From contig JAIDKM010000142.1 of assembly GCA_029051915.1 (NCBI GenBank), positions 1 through 11,923 of the forward strand: a stretch of DNA of 11,923 nt, given 5' to 3'. How positions within the stretch are numbered: the stretch's first letter is position 1; each line of letters starts with the position of its first letter. The position numbers and the translations under genes are program-made. The notes beneath the pieces are model-generated. The model worked only from the letters and a program-made list of their open reading frames with translations. It did no database searches and was not told the DNA's origin. This DNA is from Alistipes sp. Lineage in GTDB: Bacteria; Bacteroidota; Bacteroidia; Bacteroidales; Rikenellaceae. Shown here piece by piece: positions 1 through 5,884 of this stretch.

Positions 1-1
1 C

Positions 2-163
2 GACCAGCTCTTCTATTGTAACCAGCGCGGCCTCTCGACCGAGGATGCCGTGGGCCTGATCGTCAACGGCTATGCCCGCGAGGTGCTGGCCAAGCTGCCT
101 ATGGAATTTGCCGTGGAGGCGCAGAAACTGCTGGCGCTCAGCCTGGAGGGCAGCGTCGGATAA
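2..163 (+). CDS. sufB: SufB, Fe-S cluster scaffold subunit (C-terminal end only)
   Basis: This frame is open from the left edge and ends at TAA 161-163, giving the last 53 residues of a protein whose start lies outside the window. The visible tail, with [20 protein letters not shown] followed by a helical stretch ending in EGSVG, is the typical SufB/SufD C-terminus: a residue pair near RGL, then the 'A..L...GF/GYA..V' helix. In the family, SufB forms the SufBC2D scaffold on which Fe-S clusters are built, and it accepts persulfide sulfur. The assignment to SufB rather than SufD rests on order: sufC follows after 23 bp and a separate sufD follows sufC, the usual sufBCDS layout. The catalytic core of SufB is not visible, so its integrity cannot be judged. 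Confidence 0.9.
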   Translation, partial: DQLFYCNQRGLSTEDAVGLIVNGYAREVLAKLPMEFAVEAQKLLALSLEGSVG

Positions 164-186
164 AACGATAAATAATAGAACAAGAT

Positions 187-939
187 ATGTTGAGTGTTAA
201 AAATCTGCATGCGTCGGTCGACGGCAAGGAGATTCTTCGGGGCATCGACCTCGAAGTGAAAGCCGGCGAAGTGCATGCCATCATGGGCCCCAACGGATCG
301 GGCAAGTCTACTTTGGCTTCGGTGTTGGCCGGCAACGAGAAGTTCACGGTTACCGAGGGTTCCGCTACGTTCGAGGGGCACGACCTGCTTTCGATGCCCA
401 TCGAGGATCGGGCTCGTTCGGGGTTGTTTCTCGGGTTCCAGTACCCCGTCGAGATTCCCGGCGTTACGATGGCCAACTTCATGAAGCTCGCCGTCAACGA
501 GCAGCGCAAGTTCCGCGGCGAGGAACCTTTGTCGGCTGCGGAGTTCCTCAAGTTGATGCGCGAAAAGAGTGCTGTTGTCGAGCTCGATCCCAAACTCACG
601 TCGCGGGCCGTCAACGAGGGGTTCTCGGGCGGCGAGAAGAAGAAGAACGAGATCTTCCAGATGGCTATGCTCGACCCGAAGCTCGCCATTCTCGACGAGA
701 CCGATTCGGGACTCGACATCGACGCCCTGCGTATCGTCGCCACGGGCGTTACCAAGTTGCATACGCCGCAGAACGCTACGGTAGTCATCACGCACTACCA
801 GCGTCTGCTCGACTACATCGTCCCCGACGTGGTGCATGTCCTTTACAAGGGCCGTATCATCCATACCGGCGACAAGACGCTGGCCCTCAAGCTCGAAAAG
901 GAGGGTTACGACTGGTTGATTAACGATTATAAAGAATAA
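187..939 (+). CDS. sufC: SufC, ATPase subunit of the SufBCD Fe-S scaffold
   Basis: A 250-residue ABC-type ATPase, the normal SufC length. Visible motifs are Walker A GPNGSGKST (residues 34-42), Q-loop Q85 within GFQYP, signature FSGGEKKKNE (from 146), Walker B LAILDE (166-171) followed by the D-loop region TDSGLDID, and the switch His203 in ITHY. The FSGGEKKKNE and DSGLDID stretches are the SufC hallmarks that separate it from transport ATPases. There is no membrane partner nearby. It is cytosolic and hydrolyses ATP to drive conformational change in SufB-SufD during cluster assembly. The ATG at 187 is preceded by an A-rich leader with no Shine-Dalgarno sequence, as is common in Bacteroidetes. 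The stop codon overlaps the sufD start by one base (TAATG), suggesting coupled translation. Confidence 0.97.
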   Translation: MLSVKNLHASVDGKEILRGIDLEVKAGEVHAIMGPNGSGKSTLASVLAGNEKFTVTEGSATFEGHDLLSMPIEDRARSGLFLGFQYPVEIPGVTMANFMKLAVNEQRKFRGEEPLSAAEFLKLMREKSAVVELDPKLTSRAVNEGFSGGEKKKNEIFQMAMLDPKLAILDETDSGLDIDALRIVATGVTKLHTPQNATVVITHYQRLLDYIVPDVVHVLYKGRIIHTGDKTLALKLEKEGYDWLINDYKE

Positions 940-1760
940 TGTCCGCCTTTTCCGAGATAATCCGCACCTTCCGGAGCGTCGGGAGCGAAACGTTCAGAGT
1001 CGCGAATGCCGAGGCACAGCCGTTCGTCTCCGTCGATCCTCGGAAGTTGCGCGTCGAAGTCGCTGCCGGGGCTTCGCTTCGGCTCCTCGTCGTGCATGAA
1101 AAGCCCGTTGCTTCGGCGCTCTCGTTTCTGTTGGAGCGCGGTGCCCGGCTGGAGTTCACCCAGATCTTTCTGAGCGAAGCCTTTTCCGAGGTTCGGATGG
1201 CGCAGGCGGCCGAAAGTTCGTGTTGTTCTACGGTCGTGCAGCTCGCGAGCGCCAATGCGTCGTATCGCATCGATCTTGACGGCGCGTATGCCGGCAGTTC
1301 GTTGGGCGGATTGTTCCTGGCCGCAGAGGAGGAGCATTGCGTCATGGAGCTGCGTACCGGACATAACGTTCCCGATTGTACCAGCGATTCGTTGGTCAAG
1401 GGAATCGCCGGCGGTCGGGCCGTGGGCGAGTTCCGGGGCTTGGTTTACGTGGCTCCCGATGCCCAGCGTACCGATGCCCGGCAGCAGAGCCGCAACATTT
1501 TGTTGAGCGAGACGGCGCGCATCGTTACGAAGCCTCAGCTCGAAATCTATGCCGATGATGTCAAGTGTTCGCACGGCGCTACGGTGGGGCAGATGGATGC
1601 CGAGGCCGTGCTTTACATGCGGCAGCGCGGTCTGAGCCTCGCGCAAGCCCGGCGCTTGCAGATCGAGGGTTTCGCCGGCGACGTCGTGCGTCGTTGCGGC
1701 ATCGAGGAGTTGGGCGAGGCTTTGATGACGGCCGTCGCCCGTAAAATGGAGAATATGTAA
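939..1760 (+). CDS. sufD: SufD, Fe-S scaffold subunit, short form
   Basis: A 273-residue SufB/SufD-type protein. Its C-terminal half is clearly the SufBD core: the stretch VKCSHGATVGQ (Cys210, His212) followed by DAEAVLYMRQRGLS is the conserved SufD segment whose His corresponds to the functionally important His360 of E. coli SufD. The middle shows the alternating short strands expected of the SufBD beta-helix. SufD pairs with SufB and two SufC in the scaffold. Odd point: SufD proteins are usually about 420-450 residues, and this one lacks most of the N-terminal helical region. The ATG at 939 overlaps the sufC stop, and sufC occupies the DNA upstream, so there is no room for a longer in-frame N-terminus. 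The gene therefore looks natively short rather than misannotated. The sufS start follows after one base. Confidence 0.9.
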   Translation: MSAFSEIIRTFRSVGSETFRVANAEAQPFVSVDPRKLRVEVAAGASLRLLVVHEKPVASALSFLLERGARLEFTQIFLSEAFSEVRMAQAAESSCCSTVVQLASANASYRIDLDGAYAGSSLGGLFLAAEEEHCVMELRTGHNVPDCTSDSLVKGIAGGRAVGEFRGLVYVAPDAQRTDARQQSRNILLSETARIVTKPQLEIYADDVKCSHGATVGQMDAEAVLYMRQRGLSLAQARRLQIEGFAGDVVRRCGIEELGEALMTAVARKMENM

Positions 1761-1761
1761 G

Positions 1762-2982
1762 ATGTTCGATGTCGATCAAATCCGCGGGGAGTTTCCCGTC
1801 CTCTCCGGCACCGTCTACGGCAAGCCGCTCGTCTATTTGGACAGCGGCGCCACGGCACAGAAACCGTTGGCCGTGATCGAGACCGTCGATCGGTTGCACC
1901 GCGAGCAGAACGCCAGCATACATCGGGGCGTACATCTTCTTTCGGAGGAGATGACCGAGCGTTACGAAGAATCCCGGGCCCGAATCGCGGCATGGATCGG
2001 GGCTGCCGGAAAGGAGGAGGTCATCTTCACGGCCGGTGCTACCGCGTCGCTCAATACGGTGGCTTATGCGTGGGGCGACCGCTTCGTCGGCGCCGGCGAC
2101 AACATCGTCGTCAGCGAAATGGAGCATCACTCCAACATCGTCCCGTGGCAGTTGCTCGCCGAGCGGCGGGATGCCGAAATCCGCGTTCTTCCGTTCGATG
2201 ATGCCGGTCGCTTGCGCACCGAATTGCTCGGAGAACTCCTCGACGAGCGTACACGTGTCGTTGCCGTTACGCAGGCTTCCAATACGCTCGGCACACGGCC
2301 CGAGTTGCGGCCGATCGCCGATGCGGCGCATGCCGTCGGCGCCGTGTTCGTGGTCGACGGATGCCAGGGTGCTGTGCATGGCGGTGTGGATGTCCATGCG
2401 GCCGATTGCGATTTCTACGCTTTTTCGGGCCACAAGCTCTACGGCCCTACCGGTATCGGCGTCCTCTACGGTAAGCGGGTCTTGCTCGATGCGATGCCTC
2501 CTTTTTTGGGCGGTGGCGACATGGTCGACCGCGTTTCTTTTGCCCGGACGACCTATGCTCCCGTGCCCCTGAAGTTCGAGGCCGGAACGGCCAATTTCAT
2601 CGGAGCCATCGGGTTGGGCGAGGCCGTGAAGTTCCTACAGCGTTTCGATCCCGCCGAAATCGAGGCCCATGAAACCGCTTTGTTGCGGCATGCCGAGACG
2701 CGTCTCGGCGAAATCGACGGTTTGCGCATCTACGGTCGGACACCCGGCAAGTGTGCGATCCTCTCGTTCAATGTCGAGGGGGTGCACCCCTATGATATAG
2801 GTATGATCCTCGATAAGCTCGGTATCGCCGTCCGCACCGGACAACATTGCGCCGAGCCGGTGATGACCCATTACGGCGTCGCGGGCATGTGCCGCGCTTC
2901 GCTGGCTTTGTACAATACCCTCGCCGAGGTCGATGCGTTGGCCGACGGTGTGCGGCGTGCCGTCAGGATGCTGCGCCAATAA
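1762..2982 (+). CDS. sufS: SufS, group II cysteine desulfurase (PLP-dependent)
   Basis: A 406-residue aminotransferase class V enzyme, matching the length of E. coli SufS. It removes sulfur from cysteine, giving alanine and an enzyme-bound persulfide for SufBCD. The PLP lysine is Lys225 in FSGHKLYGPTGIGVLYGK. The paired histidines 122-123 in EMEHHSN include the residue that stacks on the PLP ring. The active-site cysteine is Cys363 in RTGQHCAEP, close to the E. coli position 364, on the short loop typical of group II enzymes. All key residues are present, so I expect it to be active. It sits one base after sufD. Group II desulfurases normally need SufE or SufU to take the persulfide, and neither is in the window. 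An alternative role such as selenocysteine lyase/CsdA cannot be ruled out by sequence, but the operon supports SufS. Confidence 0.97.
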   Translation: MFDVDQIRGEFPVLSGTVYGKPLVYLDSGATAQKPLAVIETVDRLHREQNASIHRGVHLLSEEMTERYEESRARIAAWIGAAGKEEVIFTAGATASLNTVAYAWGDRFVGAGDNIVVSEMEHHSNIVPWQLLAERRDAEIRVLPFDDAGRLRTELLGELLDERTRVVAVTQASNTLGTRPELRPIADAAHAVGAVFVVDGCQGAVHGGVDVHAADCDFYAFSGHKLYGPTGIGVLYGKRVLLDAMPPFLGGGDMVDRVSFARTTYAPVPLKFEAGTANFIGAIGLGEAVKFLQRFDPAEIEAHETALLRHAETRLGEIDGLRIYGRTPGKCAILSFNVEGVHPYDIGMILDKLGIAVRTGQHCAEPVMTHYGVAGMCRASLALYNTLAEVDALADGVRRAVRMLRQ

Positions 2983-2986
2983 TATA

Positions 2987-3691
2987 ATGAAGAAGCCCAT
3001 GTTTATCGTTCTCGAAGGATTGGATGGCGCCGGCAAGTCTACGCAGATCGCTTTGCTGCGCGACTTTTTCGCCCGACAGGGGATCGGAAGCGAGTATGTC
3101 CATTTCCCGCGTTTCGACGCGCCGGTCTACGGCGAGTTGATCGCCCGTTTTTTGCGGGGCGAGTTCGGCGGGGTCGACCAGGTCGATCCCTATCTCGTCG
3201 CCTTGCTCTTCGCCGGCGACCGGGCCGATGCTGCTCCGCAGATCCGGCAGTGGATTTCGGAGGGGAAGGCCGTGATTCTCGACCGCTACGTCTATTCCAA
3301 TGTCGGTTACCAGTGTGCCAAGTTGCCTGAGGGCGAGCAGCGCCGACAGCTGGCGCGGTGGATCCTCGATCTCGAGTTCGGCCATAACGGACTGCCTCGT
3401 CCCGATCTGTCGCTCTTCCTCGATGTCCCTTTTTCGTTTACCGAACATAAGCTCACTGCGGTACGCGAGGGCGACGACCGCAGTTACCTGCACGGTGCCG
3501 AGGACATCCATGAGTCGTCGCTCGCTTTGCAGCGTAGCGTCCGCGAGGTCTACCTCGACGCGGCGACGCTCGATCCGCATCTGCAAATCGTCGACTGCAG
3601 CGATGCCCGGGGCGGTATGGAGACGCCCGAAGTCATCTTCTCGCGAATCCGCGAATTGTTGAACCCTCTGATCGAATCCGATGCGAAGTAG
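2987..3691 (+). CDS. tmk: Thymidylate kinase (dTMP kinase)
   Basis: A 234-residue P-loop nucleoside monophosphate kinase, a little longer than E. coli Tmk (213). It phosphorylates dTMP to dTDP on the way to dTTP. Motifs: an N-terminal strand then the P-loop GLDGAGKST (residues 11-19), FPRF (around 40) for the substrate side, the family DR[YH]-type motif Asp99-Arg100-Tyr101 in ILDRYVYSNVGYQ, and a LID-like region around EGDDRSYLHG. I chose ATG 2987, 4 bp after the sufS stop, because it gives the standard short lead-in MKKPMFIVLEG. An upstream ATG at 2933 would add 18 residues inside sufS with no family resemblance, and ATG 2999 is a possible shorter start. Its place directly behind sufS is probably transcriptional convenience. 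Its last 11 bp overlap the next gene. Confidence 0.93.
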   Translation: MKKPMFIVLEGLDGAGKSTQIALLRDFFARQGIGSEYVHFPRFDAPVYGELIARFLRGEFGGVDQVDPYLVALLFAGDRADAAPQIRQWISEGKAVILDRYVYSNVGYQCAKLPEGEQRRQLARWILDLEFGHNGLPRPDLSLFLDVPFSFTEHKLTAVREGDDRSYLHGAEDIHESSLALQRSVREVYLDAATLDPHLQIVDCSDARGGMETPEVIFSRIRELLNPLIESDAK

Positions 3692-4787
3692 CCGAATATT
3701 CAAGTTCATAGCCCATGTCTGCCGATTGTTGTTGGCCTGCACGTTCGTCGTGTCGGGTTTCACCAAATCGGTCGATCCGTGGGGTACGGCCCTCAAGGTC
3801 AACGAGTACCTCTCGATCTACGGCATGGAGTATCTCCAGGGCGCCAGCATGGCTTTTTCGATCTGGTTGTGCGGCGCCGAGTTGATGATGGGGTGCATGT
3901 TGCTTTTCAAGGTGCGGATCCGTCTCATCTCGATCTTCGCCCTCTTGTCGATGGTTTTCTTCACCGTGCTCACCTTCCTCAGCGCTACGTTGATTCCCGT
4001 CGAGGATTGCGGTTGTTTCGGTGAGGCGCTGAAGTTGAGTCCGTGGCAGACTTTTTTCAAGAATCTGGCTCTATTGCCGATGGCCGTAGTCGTCTGGTGG
4101 CGTTATCGTCCCGATAAGATCTTCGCGTTCAATGCCGCGGAGATCGCGCTGACTTGTACTTTCTTCGTCGTCTCGATGTATCTGGGGTATTATTGTTACC
4201 GCCATCTGCCCCTGGTGGATTTCTTGCCTTACAAGGTCGGGGTGAATATCCGTGAGGCGATGGAGGCTGCGGAGAACGACTCCCTCATGACCGAGACGGT
4301 TCTCGTCTGCCGCAATCGCAAAACGGGCCGCTTGCGCGAATTCTCGCTCGACGATACCGCCTGGCAGGATGCCGACAAATGGGAGTGGGTGGATACCCGT
4401 ACTTCGGAGGAGCCCGATGCCGTGCGGTTGATGATCGGCGAGTTCGCCTTGTACGATTCCGACGGCAACGCGACGGAACGTGTATTGGCTACTCCGGGGC
4501 GGTTGTATATGTTGTGCATCACGCAGTTCGATCGTTTGCCGCGGCGTTGCTGGCAGCGTATGGAGCAGTTGGTCGCGACGGTCGTCGCCGAGGGGGCCGA
4601 GGTCGTCTGCCTGACTCCCGATCCGTTGTACGGCGAGGATTGGCGCATGTTCGGCGACGTGCCGGTTCATTGTTACAACATCGACGCTTCGACCATGAAA
4701 ACCTTGCTTCGCGCCCGCAACGGGCTGGTCGTGCTGGACGACGGAACCGTCTCGGCTAAAATGAATTGTCGGGATATTCGTCCGTAG
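3681..4787 (+). CDS. DoxX/MauE-like membrane protein with C-terminal thioredoxin-fold-like domain (BT_3928-type)
   Basis: A 368-residue protein. The N-terminal half has about five predicted membrane helices (residues near 10-26, 56-76, 80-104, 124-140 and 152-173), with the DoxX-like start LLLACTFVVSGFTKSVDPWG. Between helices 3 and 4 lies EDCGCFG (Cys110, Cys112) followed by LSPWQTFFKN, a motif seen in MauE/DoxX-type proteins linked to redox or disulfide chemistry. After LPLVDFLPYKVG (from 176) comes a soluble domain with an alternating strand-helix pattern. LYMLCITQFDR (Cys279), Cys290 and the closing VVLDDGTVSAKMNC resemble a peroxiredoxin/thioredoxin-like fold but without a CXXC pair. From memory this matches the Bacteroidetes BT_3928 family, whose function I do not know. 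It starts inside the end of tmk (11-bp overlap), so it belongs to the same operon. A redox role is inference only. Confidence 0.75.
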   Translation: MRSSRIFKFIAHVCRLLLACTFVVSGFTKSVDPWGTALKVNEYLSIYGMEYLQGASMAFSIWLCGAELMMGCMLLFKVRIRLISIFALLSMVFFTVLTFLSATLIPVEDCGCFGEALKLSPWQTFFKNLALLPMAVVVWWRYRPDKIFAFNAAEIALTCTFFVVSMYLGYYCYRHLPLVDFLPYKVGVNIREAMEAAENDSLMTETVLVCRNRKTGRLREFSLDDTAWQDADKWEWVDTRTSEEPDAVRLMIGEFALYDSDGNATERVLATPGRLYMLCITQFDRLPRRCWQRMEQLVATVVAEGAEVVCLTPDPLYGEDWRMFGDVPVHCYNIDASTMKTLLRARNGLVVLDDGTVSAKMNCRDIRP

Positions 4788-4811
4788 AGGCGCAGGGCTG
4801 CATATGGTATG

Positions 4812-4845
4812 AAAGTTGACTTCGGCTTGCGAAGTCAACTTTTTT
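4812..4845 (+). terminator. Rho-independent terminator or attenuator hairpin
   Basis: A perfect 13-bp inverted repeat, AAAGTTGACTTCG (4812-4824) and its exact complement (4830-4842), encloses a 5-nt loop (GCTTG). A run of six T residues (4840-4845) overlaps the end of the stem. This is the layout of an intrinsic terminator for the suf-tmk operon, whose last stop is 24 bp upstream. The reverse direction offers only three T residues, so it is one-way. Odd point: the T-run ends 3 nt before the ATG of the efflux adaptor gene, leaving no room for a separate promoter and leader after it. It may therefore act as an attenuator or as a protein-binding palindrome, as well as or instead of being a terminator. 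Confidence 0.85.
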
Positions 4846-4848
4846 CGT

Positions 4849-5877
4849 ATGCGCTTTCCCTTCGTCCCGTTTCTCTTGTTGGTATTCGGCGGTTGTCATC
4901 CCCGACCCGCCGAGCCTGCCGCCGTGCGTCCCGTCAAGGTCGTCGAGGCTTCCGGTGCCGGGTTCATCCGTAAGGATTTCGCCGGCATGGCTACCCCCGA
5001 CGATGCCGTTACGCTCGCTTTCAAGCTCTCGGGACAGGTTGCCGACATTCCCGTTGCGCAGGGCGAGCGCGTGGCTCGCGGTGCCTTGTTGGCCGAGTTG
5101 AATCCCCGCGACGTCGAGTTGCAGGTCTCGGCCACACGTTCCGCATTCGAGGAGGCACGGTCGCAGCAGCAGCGTATGGAGCGGTTGTTGGCTCACGAGG
5201 CCGTTTCGCGGCAGGAAGCCGAAGCGGCGCAGACTCGTTTCGTCCAGGCTCGTTCGATTTATGAAAATGCGCTCGATTTATTGAAGGATACGCGGCTCCG
5301 GGCTCCGTTTCCCGGGGTGATCGAAGCCACCTACGTGGACAGTTATCAGCAGGTGCAGGCCGGACAGGCCATCTTGCGGCTGGTCGGCCCGCATACCACG
5401 ACCGTTAAGTTCACGATGCCCGAACGGGGGCTTTCGTCGTTGGCCGATACCTCTACCCGCTTCGAGGTCGAGTTCGACAATTATCGCGGCGTGCGCTTCG
5501 CCGCACAGCTCAAGGATTATGCCCGTACGTCGTCCGATGCGTCGGGCTTTCCCGTTTCATTGCGACTCTCCGATGTCGACACCGTGCGTTACGACATATC
5601 GCCCGGCATGTCGTGTACCGTTACCATGTTTTCGGCCGATCCCGTTCCCGATGCCGTTTCGCTTCCTTTGTCCGCCATATACGCCCCGACCGGGGGCGGT
5701 ACCTACGTCTGGATCGTGGGGCCCGACAACCGGGTCGCGTTGCATGAGGTAACGCTCGGCGAACTCTTCGGCAGCGATCGCGTCGTGGTCGACAGCGGCG
5801 TTTCGCCGGGCGACCGGGTCGTTACGGCAGGCGTCTATCGCTTGCAGCCGGACGAGGAGGTGCGGATCTTACAATGA
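4849..5877 (+). CDS. RND efflux periplasmic adaptor (membrane fusion protein), lipoprotein
   Basis: A 342-residue HlyD/AcrA-type adaptor. It links an inner-membrane RND pump to a TolC-type channel in the periplasm. ATG 4849 gives a short positively charged and hydrophobic leader ending in LLVFGGC, so Cys16 is the likely lipidated residue; the box is imperfect because Phe stands at -3. Domains in order: first lipoyl half (LSGQVADIPVAQGERV, around 60-80), a short alpha-hairpin coiled coil (about 87-144), second lipoyl half (RLRAPFPGVIEATYVDSY, around 149-167), beta-barrel and membrane-proximal domains to the end. A TTG in frame at 4816 lies inside the hairpin stem and would add 11 residues ahead of the leader, so I reject it. 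The permease gene starts 7 bp downstream. Substrate is not predictable. Confidence 0.92.
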   Translation: MRFPFVPFLLLVFGGCHPRPAEPAAVRPVKVVEASGAGFIRKDFAGMATPDDAVTLAFKLSGQVADIPVAQGERVARGALLAELNPRDVELQVSATRSAFEEARSQQQRMERLLAHEAVSRQEAEAAQTRFVQARSIYENALDLLKDTRLRAPFPGVIEATYVDSYQQVQAGQAILRLVGPHTTTVKFTMPERGLSSLADTSTRFEVEFDNYRGVRFAAQLKDYARTSSDASGFPVSLRLSDVDTVRYDISPGMSCTVTMFSADPVPDAVSLPLSAIYAPTGGGTYVWIVGPDNRVALHEVTLGELFGSDRVVVDSGVSPGDRVVTAGVYRLQPDEEVRILQ

Positions 5878-5884
5878 CGCGGCC

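Noticed and set aside
1579..2433. Minus-strand open frame opposite sufD and sufS (about 284 codons)
   Set aside because: Both plus-strand genes carry all their catalytic or conserved residues. The minus frame is a shadow with no recognisable domain.
2933..2986. Upstream ATG at 2933 as start of thymidylate kinase
   Set aside because: The 18 added residues lie within the sufS coding region and do not resemble the family, whose members begin just before the P-loop strand as the ATG at 2987 provides.
4816..4848. TTG start at 4816 for the efflux adaptor
   Set aside because: It falls inside the hairpin stem and would place 11 extra residues before a recognisable lipoprotein leader that begins properly at ATG 4849.
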